From contig NZ_CP052766.1 in NCBI RefSeq assembly GCF_002499975.2, positions 310,001 to 374,000 of the forward strand: a stretch of 64,000 nucleotides of DNA, given 5' to 3'. The stretch is from Alteromonas pelagimontana. Its GTDB lineage: Bacteria > Pseudomonadota > Gammaproteobacteria > Enterobacterales > Alteromonadaceae. The position numbers and the translations under genes were made by a program. The notes beneath the pieces were generated by a model. That model had not been told where the DNA came from and did no database searches. It saw only the letters and a list, made by a program, of their open reading frames with translations. Shown in pieces: positions 38,443 through 46,717 of this stretch (its first letter is position 1; each line of letters starts with the position of its first letter).

Positions 38443-40092
38443 TTAGCTCTTATAGAGCTCCTCCCTATTTTTTCTACCTTGTGTTTCGATTTTGCTAATA
38501 TTGGCAGGCTCTAGTGATTCAATATGTTGTTGAATGCACGCACCAATATCAAAGTGATCATGAGATAAACCATAAGCAACGGAGTAGCGATGGTAATCTT
38601 CATCTAAGTTAAAGTCGCTCATCAACCTGTCTGGTTTAGGAATTTGGACGATTTCAGTTTTATAGTGTCCCTGTATTGGCTCCATCGCTTTGCTGTAAAG
38701 GTAATCTGAACTTCCTCCCCCGCAAACAAAAATAACGATATTTTCTGCTATTTTGCTTGCAGGCACGCCAAGTGCACCAATCCTTGTTGCATAGGAATTG
38801 TTTACTTTTGCTTCAAAAGGTTCATCAACGCTAATTAACTTTTCTAGAGGGATTTTGAGCGAGTTGGCTAATGTACCTGGCGTCGTAAATTTATACGTTT
38901 CAATATTCTTCGCGGCCTCAATATGTAGGCCGCGATGCTTATTTAAAAAGTCAGCACCTAAGGTTTCAACACTTCTGTCATGCACTCTGAAAAGCCAATC
39001 GCCAGAATTCTCTTTAACAGTAAATAAGGAAACATCTAATGTCCCTGCTCCAACATCAGCAATAAGATGTGAGTGCATGCGGCGTCTAGGCGAACGCACA
39101 TACCCAGTTATTTGAGCTACAAATTCAGGAAAACAGTTGATTCGTTCTTCATCGAAATATGCGTATTCAGGAACGTACTTTCCACTTATTGAACGGAAAA
39201 GAATAATAGCCGCCTGATACGAAACGACGTCGCAATAACTCAGCGCCCATGCAGCCTTGATGAGTCTGCAATATTCAGCCTTCAATCGCTCATCTTCATA
39301 AGATTGTGTAGGTAGTCCCGCATTTACAAACCAGTCAGGGATTAAGTCTGTAAGGTGGGATGTTGAATACCACTGCCTGCATTCAATAAAGATCAACGCA
39401 AGAAATGCTATTACCAAACCGTAGTCTTCTTCTGCTGCGTTTTTGGTAAGAATGGGTAGTTTTAAATCTGTGTATAAAGTGTACCCAGTCTTCTGACGAA
39501 GTGAACACCTTCCATCAGAAGCGATAAAAATAGATGAGGGTTGTAACCCGTCGTTCGGAGATAGTTTGATTACGTAAGAGGTGCCTTCAACGCCTATCAC
39601 AACTTTTGTAAAAGCGGTACCAAAGTCTAGCCCAATAAAGAAGTCAGCGTCTCTTCCTGTAAACTTGTCATCAGCGACCCAATTTACAGATTCTATGCTC
39701 GCCTCATTAATTTCAAAGCGCTCTAAGCCATTTCTATCGGGCTTATGTTGTTCACTAAATTCAGCTACTTCAATCTTTTTAGGTGTGACTTTTAAAACAG
39801 TACCAGACTTAACTGCAGAGACAGCTGGACCGATCAGGTCAAGAGGCTCGTTTTTGTATTGCGCCTTTTGCTTTTTCCTTTTTGGATGCTGCTTCCTGCG
39901 TCGCGCTTGTCTATTAGGCTCTTTGGTGCTGATGCGGCTAGCTCTATCTTTGTTTTTAACTACGTTAGCTTCACTTGAAGAATCCAACGTTTTCCGCTTC
40001 TTAACTTTAACCTCAACGCTATCTTTTTTGACACTTGGAAACACACCGCTTTTTTTCCACTCTTCCAGGTCATCTTGCCATGTCTTTTTCAT
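38443..40092 (-). CDS. Actin/Hsp70-like ATPase with basic N-terminal extension
   Basis: This 549-aa protein has a disordered, very basic first 110 residues (RQARRRKQHPKRKKQK at about 61-76). An actin-fold ATPase follows: phosphate-1 FFIGLDFGTAFTKVVIG (about 151-167), phosphate-2 HLIADVGAGTLDVSLF (about 342-357) and the adenosine motif IVIFVCGGGSSDYLYSKAM (about 452-470). A typical Hsp70 substrate-binding domain is absent, so a folding chaperone role is unlikely. The Lys/Arg tail could bind nucleic acid. The gene lies 33 nt after the SNF2 helicase gene and 6 nt before the CoiA-like gene. An ATP-dependent switch or assembly role within the unit is inferred. Confidence 0.72.
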   Translation of the reverse strand: MKKTWQDDLEEWKKSGVFPSVKKDSVEVKVKKRKTLDSSSEANVVKNKDRASRISTKEPNRQARRRKQHPKRKKQKAQYKNEPLDLIGPAVSAVKSGTVLKVTPKKIEVAEFSEQHKPDRNGLERFEINEASIESVNWVADDKFTGRDADFFIGLDFGTAFTKVVIGVEGTSYVIKLSPNDGLQPSSIFIASDGRCSLRQKTGYTLYTDLKLPILTKNAAEEDYGLVIAFLALIFIECRQWYSTSHLTDLIPDWFVNAGLPTQSYEDERLKAEYCRLIKAAWALSYCDVVSYQAAIILFRSISGKYVPEYAYFDEERINCFPEFVAQITGYVRSPRRRMHSHLIADVGAGTLDVSLFTVKENSGDWLFRVHDRSVETLGADFLNKHRGLHIEAAKNIETYKFTTPGTLANSLKIPLEKLISVDEPFEAKVNNSYATRIGALGVPASKIAENIVIFVCGGGSSDYLYSKAMEPIQGHYKTEIVQIPKPDRLMSDFNLDEDYHRYSVAYGLSHDHFDIGACIQQHIESLEPANISKIETQGRKNREELYKS

Positions 40093-40125
40093 GTTACTTC
40101 CTTGTATAACTGTAAAACTAATTTT

Positions 40126-43100
40126 CTAAATCACGCTCAAAGCTATGTGGCATACGTCTTCATGATAAGTGTTTAACGACTTATTCGCTTTTAACTCAGA
40201 AAGCCGCTTGTCATACCTCTCTTGCGCCTTCTTAATACGCCCCTCGGTCGCTTTAACTAGCCCTATACGGTTATTGTATTCATGTCGCGAAAGCACTTCT
40301 TTTAAACTGGCAATTTGTCTTTCAAAGTGTTTTTTAGCGGTCGTTATTTGTAAGTTAACTCTGTCTTCGTTCTCTGCGGTTTTAGCCTTTTCTTCGCGTT
40401 CAAAGTCGTCGTCTAGCAACTCATCGCATAAGTCAAAAGCCTGTTGGAAATGCGCGACATCAATTTCAGCTCTTGCTTCAAGCCAGTCTTTACCTTTAAA
40501 ACGCAGTAAGTTAGTAATTTCTTGTGATTGTTCTGAATTAAGCAGCTTTTCGTCTTCAACCCTAACAATTCGAGAAACTAAAGACTCTTCTATTCGCAAC
40601 CCTTCAAAATTGAAACGCTTTATCGAAGCAACATACTCACCTACCGGTACTCCAGGTAATTCTTCAGCATCAACACGAAGCGCAACTAAAGGCACAAACG
40701 ACTCTTTGAGCTCTTTAAGTTTGAAGCTAATAAATTGAATAAAGGGGTGAGTTTGGTTAATACCTTCTTTTTTGCCCGTAGGTGCTACAACGTTATTATT
40801 AAAAACGCAGGTGACCACATGGCCGCTACTCAAGTTTGTTAAACCATGTAATTTGCGTTTTTGAATAAACTGCTCTAATTCTGCACTTACATCACCAGGT
40901 AATTTAATTTTGTATTCGTTGGTGTTCTCGTCTTCGCAGATAAACTGAAAGCCCTTTACATGCTTTTCCAAGTAGTCCTTAACGTAAATGACAAGGTCTG
41001 CCTCGGTGATCCGCTTACTAAATTCATGTGCTGCTTTAACCGTATTTAATATATGACCACTGTGTGCAATAAGATTCGAAGCCTGTTCTTCCAATGCATT
41101 TTCTTCAGCGCGAAGCCTTTCAATAGCTTGTGAGGTCTGCTCTATTCTCGCCTCTTCTTGCTCAGGCGTTAACTTAAATGAGAAGAGTTCTCTGGTTAAC
41201 TGTGATATTTGTTCACCCAGTATGGCTTCCATATCACCAAGGGCTCGTTGAAAGATATCGAGTCGCTGAAACAGCCGCTCATAAATTCTTTGGTCAATGG
41301 TATTGTCGTAGCAAAAGTTGAATATCTTTATCTTTTCTGCTTTTTGCCCATGACGGTCAATACGACCAATTCGCTGCTCTATCTTCATGGGGTTCCAAGG
41401 TAAATCGTAGTTGATCAACATTTGGCAAAACTGAAGATCGACACCTTCACTGGCAACCTCGGAGGCGAGCAAAATTTTACACTCAGGGTTCTCTTTAAAG
41501 CGATTTAAAATGCTTTGCTTCGATTCTTTCATTCCCCCCATTAAAACTTCATTGCAAAAACCTAACTCGCTCAATCGATCTGAAAGATACCTAAGAGTTT
41601 CCCGGAAATAAGAAAAAACGATAATTTTTTCGGATGGAAAATCATTAAAGTATTGCGAAACCACATTCAAAAAGGCATCAAATTTACTGTCATTATCACG
41701 AAGTAACTTTGAATCCACCTCTGGCAACACTTCTTCAATAATCGTTTCTAACAAAGTGCCACGTTCTTCTTCCTCTACCTCAATACCTAAGTCTTCGTAC
41801 GCAGACTCTTTGAAAGACATCGAACGTTTTTGCCAAGATCTTACAGCAGCATACATTGAGCTAGATAATTGTCGTTGAGGTGTGGCAAGCAAGAAGCCTT
41901 CACTGATATCTAAATCTTGCGCGTGCTGCCTTACAACATTAGTCACTTTCAAATACAGGTCTTGTTCCTGCTCGGTCATGTCAATTTGTGGGGCTACGGC
42001 TTCACGAATAACCCTGAGCTCTTTTACATCTCTTTTTCTTGTTCTAGTCACTACCTTTGATAAGAGATTACAACGCTCAATCTTGTCAGCAATTCTAATA
42101 CGCTCAGCATCGTCCAATGAATCTTCATTAATCTTTTCACTCACCAAATTTGCTAACTGCTGACTTTCACTTAGCAACGGATCAAATTGCGCGCCCATCA
42201 GAATTTCTTGTGTCTCGCGCCATGGCTTACGCCTATCTAATATTGTATTACGAGCACGAATAAGAGGTTCGTTAGCGTCTAACACTGCTGGGAATATATT
42301 TTCATCGCTAAAGGTGTCTTCATCTGCGATATTCAGAAGATGATAAAGGTCGTTGCTATGCAAATTTATGGGCGTAGCAGAAAGTAATATTAATTTATCA
42401 CTCACATCCCGAAGTAGCCGCCCTAGCTTGGCTGTCGCGCTTTCTGGGTTTCGCATTTTATGGGCTTCATCAAATATTACTAAATCGATAAGAGGCTCTT
42501 CACCGCTCATTGTTTCCAGTAATGTCGAAAGCTTGTTTGCGCCCCTTTCAACGCCTTGTGCTTTCCCACTTGCGCGAGGAGGTCGAATACCATCGTAGCT
42601 ACACACAATCGCCTGGCCAGGTGGTATTGAATGTCTGTCTCTTGAGAGTTCTTTTGCTAACTCATCAGCGTTTAATAGTTTAGCCTCTATGCCGAAACGG
42701 TACGCTAGCTCATCTTTCCACTTTTCGCGTAACATGGCAGGGCAGACAATCAGAAGTCGCCGTGTGTCATACCTTGCCCTAAGCTCGGTCCATATCAAGC
42801 CAGCCTCTATGGTCTTACCCAACCCCACTTCGTCAGCAATTAAAATACCTTTTGATGGAGAGTCTAGGAACGACAAAACAGGTTTATACTGGTAAGCATA
42901 AAACTCCGTATTCGTTGTATTCATGGAATAAATAAGATTTGCCAGCTTGCCTGACAATTGAATAGAGGTAAGGTTTCTGCGGTAATCAGCTAACCTGCCA
43001 AATTGCTTTTTTTCAAGCATGGACACGGTATTATTAGTAGCACTATCCAGTAGTTCAAGCGCTTCTTCGCGTAACCACGTTGGTGAATCAGGAAAGTGCA

Positions 43101-43212
43101 CAAAGTGCATCTTAACACCACGCCTATCACGCGTTTGGCCAGAGAGAATACCCTCCCGGCCAGGATCGCTAATTAATCGAACCTGGACGCCGGCTTCAAA
43201 TCCATTTGACAT
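40126..43212 (-). CDS. RapA/SNF2-family helicase
   Basis: This 1028-aa protein has a complete SF2 SNF2-type motor: ILIADEVGLGKTIEAGLIW (Walker A, about 124-142), LVIFDEAHKMRNPES (DEAH 248-251), ILLSATPINLHSND (about 275), KIIVFSYFRETLRYLSDRL, LASEVASEGVDLQF and motif VI EQRIGRIDRHGQ. The layout is like RapA, which is also used by DISARM DrmD and DpdE. The C-terminal 350 residues contain long coiled coils (EEARIEQTSQAIERLRAEEN; HFERQIASLKEVLSRHEYNN). It is the first gene of the minus-strand block and probably translocates on double-stranded DNA. No methylase gene accompanies it, which argues against canonical class 1 DISARM. Confidence 0.8.
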   Translation of the reverse strand: MSNGFEAGVQVRLISDPGREGILSGQTRDRRGVKMHFVHFPDSPTWLREEALELLDSATNNTVSMLEKKQFGRLADYRRNLTSIQLSGKLANLIYSMNTTNTEFYAYQYKPVLSFLDSPSKGILIADEVGLGKTIEAGLIWTELRARYDTRRLLIVCPAMLREKWKDELAYRFGIEAKLLNADELAKELSRDRHSIPPGQAIVCSYDGIRPPRASGKAQGVERGANKLSTLLETMSGEEPLIDLVIFDEAHKMRNPESATAKLGRLLRDVSDKLILLSATPINLHSNDLYHLLNIADEDTFSDENIFPAVLDANEPLIRARNTILDRRKPWRETQEILMGAQFDPLLSESQQLANLVSEKINEDSLDDAERIRIADKIERCNLLSKVVTRTRKRDVKELRVIREAVAPQIDMTEQEQDLYLKVTNVVRQHAQDLDISEGFLLATPQRQLSSSMYAAVRSWQKRSMSFKESAYEDLGIEVEEEERGTLLETIIEEVLPEVDSKLLRDNDSKFDAFLNVVSQYFNDFPSEKIIVFSYFRETLRYLSDRLSELGFCNEVLMGGMKESKQSILNRFKENPECKILLASEVASEGVDLQFCQMLINYDLPWNPMKIEQRIGRIDRHGQKAEKIKIFNFCYDNTIDQRIYERLFQRLDIFQRALGDMEAILGEQISQLTRELFSFKLTPEQEEARIEQTSQAIERLRAEENALEEQASNLIAHSGHILNTVKAAHEFSKRITEADLVIYVKDYLEKHVKGFQFICEDENTNEYKIKLPGDVSAELEQFIQKRKLHGLTNLSSGHVVTCVFNNNVVAPTGKKEGINQTHPFIQFISFKLKELKESFVPLVALRVDAEELPGVPVGEYVASIKRFNFEGLRIEESLVSRIVRVEDEKLLNSEQSQEITNLLRFKGKDWLEARAEIDVAHFQQAFDLCDELLDDDFEREEKAKTAENEDRVNLQITTAKKHFERQIASLKEVLSRHEYNNRIGLVKATEGRIKKAQERYDKRLSELKANKSLNTYHEDVCHIALSVI

Positions 43213-43645
43213 GCTAAACCTCAGATTTACTTAACCTATTAGATATTCTTGCACAGTAAACAAGATTATACCGTGCGGTCAACTTTGCAAGCACCTTATA
43301 GTTCTATTTACTTATTTTTCGATAAGAAATTTAAAGGAACGAGCCTATGGTTAATCGCTAGCCAATCATTCACACTTTTTAGTAGTTCATGTGAGGGCGT
43401 GATATATTATCGTGTTATAAAAACAATACGCTAAACATTCATCTTCTTGTTATCAAAGGCTTCAATGAACAAGGCTAAAAAAGACACGACTTACAAAATC
43501 GGTTTTGCCCGCCCAGCATTAATTCTTGAAACCAATACTCTTTGTTACTGAGTGTTTAAGCGCAAGTTTATTGAAATAACAGTAGATTGATAGTAAAGAT
43601 TCAACATAATGCTAGGCAACTACGAGCAAATTTAAACAGGACGTT
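43213..43645. other. Divergent intergenic region between the helicase operon and BREX
   Basis: This 433-bp AT-rich gap has no credible gene. It must hold promoters in both directions. For BREX, TTGAAA (43571-43576) and TAAAGA (43594-43599) with a 17-bp spacer are a weak candidate. The brxE ATG at 43646 has GGACG upstream. I see no clear operator. Confidence 0.4.
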
Positions 43646-44158
43646 ATGTTAATGGACAAACTGATTATAAAAACACTTGTCGAACTGAGAATCATAGTTG
43701 GCTACCTAGGTGAGAAATCGCAATACAACTGGTGGCCATCCAATTTTCTAGCCCCTACAACGCAAAAAATGCTTGAATTTACTTTTCCCCGAACGGCGCA
43801 AGTTTCTCAATATATGGCTTTCTCGGCGGCTGCGGCAAAAGTTCATGACGAAGCAATAGGTATAGGCAAGTCGTTTCATTTATTTCGATTACCAGAGCAC
43901 ATTGAAAAAGCGATGCTCGAAGAGTTCAAAATGCTTGGTAAAGATATAACTGAAACACATTTATCCTCAAAGGCTAGCGCAACAGACCGACTAACAGAAC
44001 TTTCAGGTGGCGCAAGCATATCAGGTGAAGGACCTATCAATATTGGTGAAACACAAATTGATAAACTTGACCGCGTAGCGGCGAAAGTAGCCTGTGCTTA
44101 TTCGCAAGCTTTCAGTGAAAATAACAAAGCATTCCCATATTTCCAGAGTAATATCTAA
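43646..44158 (+). CDS. brxE: BREX protein BrxE
   Basis: This 170-aa protein begins with the BrxE-family pattern LVELRIIVGYLGEKSQYNWW and continues FLAPTTQKMLEFTFPRTAQV; the C-terminus reads KLDRVAAKVACAYSQAF. BrxE is a small protein of unknown function found at the head of some BREX operons, best known from type 6. Here it precedes brxA by 2 nt in an operon whose other genes are type 1. ATG 43646 or ATG 43652 may be the start. It is intact. Confidence 0.72.
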   Translation: MLMDKLIIKTLVELRIIVGYLGEKSQYNWWPSNFLAPTTQKMLEFTFPRTAQVSQYMAFSAAAAKVHDEAIGIGKSFHLFRLPEHIEKAMLEEFKMLGKDITETHLSSKASATDRLTELSGGASISGEGPINIGETQIDKLDRVAAKVACAYSQAFSENNKAFPYFQSNI

Positions 44159-44160
44159 CA

Positions 44161-44937
44161 ATGCCCGAGCAGTATTATACAACTCAATTACAGGCTGGAC
44201 TTGGCTTAAAAGAAGAGACAAAAGGTTTGTTCGAGCTATGGGCTCCAGGTATGAACACACAGCAACTTTGCGATGTCGCACTTGAATCAGGCTCATTTCC
44301 TAACGTAACAGCGCGTAGGCTTCGAAACATCGTCGCAGAGTGCTTCTACCCAAGGTACTTAAGAAACGAAGAAGTAGCTCATCGGGTAAAATCATTGCTT
44401 GATGTGCTTTCATCAACCGAACTTAGTCAAATATTTTACCTCTATACATCACGCTCTAACTATATATTGTCGGAATTTGTGAAAGCTGTTTATTGGCAAA
44501 AATACGCTTCTGGCTACCAGAGTATTGATATTGAACACGCTAAGGAATTCATAGAGCAAGGCTTACAAGAAGGCAAGATGAAAAAGCCTTGGTCTGAAAC
44601 CACTATTAAAAGAGTGTCTTCTTACATTCTTGGGTGCTTAGCCGATTATGGCTTTTTGGAAGGCACAACAAGAAAAGAGAGAAAATTAACGCCACCACGC
44701 GTTTCTGACAAAATAAAAGTTTACTTGGCATACGAACTACACTTTTCTGGACTGGGTGACAACGCTGTTATAAATCACCCAGATTGGCAATTATTTGGTT
44801 TAACAAATGATGATGTAAGGGAGGAGTTAAAAGCTCTAGCGGTAAATAGATACTGGATAATTCAAGCAGCCGGGGATGTGGTCCAGATAAGTTGGGCTTA
44901 TAACAACATGGAGGAAGTTATAGATGTCATTGCTTAA
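44161..44937 (+). CDS. brxA: BREX protein BrxA (DUF1819)
   Basis: At 258 aa it shows BrxA/DUF1819 features: a helical N-terminus with TARRLRNIVAECFYPRYL, ELSQIFYLYTSRSNYILSEF and a winged-helix-like C-terminal region. BrxA is a DNA-binding helical protein that is part of the conserved BREX core. It follows brxE by 2 nt and overlaps brxB by 14 nt. It looks intact. Confidence 0.85.
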   Translation: MPEQYYTTQLQAGLGLKEETKGLFELWAPGMNTQQLCDVALESGSFPNVTARRLRNIVAECFYPRYLRNEEVAHRVKSLLDVLSSTELSQIFYLYTSRSNYILSEFVKAVYWQKYASGYQSIDIEHAKEFIEQGLQEGKMKKPWSETTIKRVSSYILGCLADYGFLEGTTRKERKLTPPRVSDKIKVYLAYELHFSGLGDNAVINHPDWQLFGLTNDDVREELKALAVNRYWIIQAAGDVVQISWAYNNMEEVIDVIA

Positions 44938-45078
44938 ATCGAATTTTGATGAATTAGTAGCAAAGATTAAACAAGGTAGAGAATTTACCCACGCAAGCTT
45001 TGAGCCCATCTACTACTTGGTCTTTTCGCCTGAAGAGATTGTTGCAGTTAAACGACAGAAAACAGCATGGCTTGCTAA
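44924..45078 (+). pseudogene. brxB: BREX brxB, N-terminal fragment (cut by IS5 element)
   Basis: The frame reads MSLLKSNFDELVAKIKQGRE and IYYLVFSPEEIVAVKRQKTA, then WLAK, as expected for BrxB (DUF1788), up to the CTAA duplication at 45075-45078. It then runs into the IS and stops at 45118. Together with 46276-46705 it would form an intact 194-aa BrxB with the junction WLAK-LKSEGWNV. The remaining 51 residues cannot be functional alone. Confidence 0.85.
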
Positions 45079-46271
45079 GGAAACTGCGAATAAGTCCCGC
45101 AGTTTAACGCTTAGTTAAGCCGCAGCATCACCTGCCTAATTTTTAAACTCTAATTTTGCAATTTAGGCCAATATGCCGTTGTTTTAGGCAGGATTTTGGC
45201 CTTATTCCGGGCTATTCTCGGATTTTAGACAGATCTTGGCTGTCGTCGTAACATCTGGTCTACTTTAAACAGGTTCGCCAAGGTGAATAGCATGGCTAAC
45301 TGTGAGTCATTCTTTATCAATCCCTTATAGCGAGCTTTGATAAAACCAAATTGGCATTTGATGATGCGAAACGGGTGTTCCACCTTCGCCCGAATGCTGG
45401 CTTTTAAATATTCGATGTTGATGGCAGTTTTGTTTTTGCGGGGATGCTTTTTCAGTGCCCGAACTTTTCCGGGACGCTCAGCAATCAGCCATTCCACATC
45501 CTTTTCTTTAAGTTCTTCACGCTTCTCTGCGCCTTGATATCCAGCATCGCCAGAGATGAATTCCTCATCGCCATGCAACAGGTTCTTCATCTGATTCAGG
45601 TCATGTTCGTTGGCGGCGGTGGTCACCAGCGTATGAGTCAGACCGCTCTTGGCATCCACACCGATATGGGCTTTCATACCGAAGTGCCACTCATTACCTT
45701 TCTTGGTCTGATGCATATCCGAGTCACGTTCATTCTTTTTGTTTTTAGTGGAGCTGGGGGCTTCAATAATCGTGGCATCCACCAGTGTGCCCTGCGTCAT
45801 CATCACACCGCAGTCAGACAGCCATTGATTGACCGTTTTGAATAATTGGCGAGTCAGCTTGTGTTTTTCCAGCAAGTGCCGGAAGTTCATAATGGTTGTG
45901 CGGTCAGGAATGGCTTTATCCAGTGATAGTTGCGCAAATTGACGCATCGAAGCAATTTCATATAACGCATCTTCCATCGCTTCATCACCGAGGCTATACC
46001 ATTGCTGCATACAATGAATGCGAAACATGGTCTCAAGCGCATACGGACGTCTGCCATTGCCTGCTTTAGGATAAAAGGGTTCAATCACTTCCAGCAGTTG
46101 AGACCACGGCAGCAGGTTATCCATTCTGGATAAGAAAATCTCTTTTCTCGTCTGGCGACGTTTGCTGGAAAACTCACTATCGGCAAAAGTTAACTGTTGG
46201 CTCATGGGCGGTAATGGCTGTGATTTACTATGCAGCTATGATCTCACATTCAGGACTTATTCGCATCTTCC
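45079..46271 (-). mobile_element. IS5-family insertion sequence in brxB
   Basis: The element is 1193 bp, almost the length of IS5. Its terminal inverted repeats are GGAAACTGCGAATAAGTCC (left) and GGAAGATGCGAATAAGTCC (right, complement), with 17 of 19 positions matching. It is flanked by the 4-bp duplication CTAA (45075-45078 and 46272-46275), which fits the YTAR target preference of this group. The transposase is on the minus strand, opposite to brxB. The precise boundaries and intact transposase point to a recent insertion. Confidence 0.95.
45225..46205 (-). CDS. IS5-family transposase
   Basis: This 326-aa DDE transposase matches the IS5 group in length and sequence. The N-terminal part reads [20 protein letters not shown] and [20 protein letters not shown]. 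The catalytic region has [19 protein letters not shown] (Asp), [19 protein letters not shown] (Asp) and [14 protein letters not shown] (Glu region). It appears intact and potentially active. Confidence 0.95.
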   Translation of the reverse strand: MSQQLTFADSEFSSKRRQTRKEIFLSRMDNLLPWSQLLEVIEPFYPKAGNGRRPYALETMFRIHCMQQWYSLGDEAMEDALYEIASMRQFAQLSLDKAIPDRTTIMNFRHLLEKHKLTRQLFKTVNQWLSDCGVMMTQGTLVDATIIEAPSSTKNKKNERDSDMHQTKKGNEWHFGMKAHIGVDAKSGLTHTLVTTAANEHDLNQMKNLLHGDEEFISGDAGYQGAEKREELKEKDVEWLIAERPGKVRALKKHPRKNKTAINIEYLKASIRAKVEHPFRIIKCQFGFIKARYKGLIKNDSQLAMLFTLANLFKVDQMLRRQPRSV

Positions 46272-46275
46272 CTAA

Positions 46276-46705
46276 ATTAAAGTCCGAAGGCTGGAATGTA
46301 AAAGAATTCTCTATAGCACAACAAATAAGCGTGCTCTTAAACAAGATAAATCCAGTAGTTAGGAAAATGTGGGAAACTGCTGACAAAAAAGACCCTCTCA
46401 ACTTCAACAAGGTTACACAGTCAATAACAAATAACTTAACAAAAGAGGGCGAAGGCTTAAAAGAAGTATTCGAGAGTTTCCTTTTAGAAGCGGAAAAAGA
46501 CCCTAACTCGCTTATCTTAGTAACTGACTTAGAAGCACTTCATCCTTACATGAGAATAGGATCTATCGAATCTGGGCTTCAAGGTAAATTCAATGTGCCT
46601 ACTGTATTTTTGTACCCCGGCGTAAGAACGGGGAAAACTAGACTAAAGTTTTTAGGTTTTTATCCAGAAGATGGAAATTATCGTTCATTACATGTTGGCG
46701 GTTAA
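46276..46705 (+). pseudogene. brxB: BREX brxB, C-terminal fragment
   Basis: This is the downstream part of BrxB: LKSEGWNVKEFSIAQQISVL, LEALHPYMRIGSIESGLQGK, VPTVFLYPGVRTGKTRLKFL and YPEDGNYRSLHVGG, which is the conserved DUF1788 end. An open frame starts inside the IS end (ATG 46214), so this two-thirds of the protein could still be made with a 20-residue foreign N-terminus. It ends 12 nt before brxC. Confidence 0.85.
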
Positions 46706-46717
46706 CAGGAGTAAATC

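Noticed and set aside
38443..40092. DnaK chaperone
   Set aside because: Only the actin-fold ATPase is present, with a basic N-terminal extension and no typical substrate-binding domain; there is no dnaJ or grpE neighbour.
46214..46705. Frame starting at ATG 46214 as an independent 163-aa gene
   Set aside because: Its first 20 codons are the IS5 end and the rest is the C-terminal part of BrxB; removing the IS restores a single brxB.
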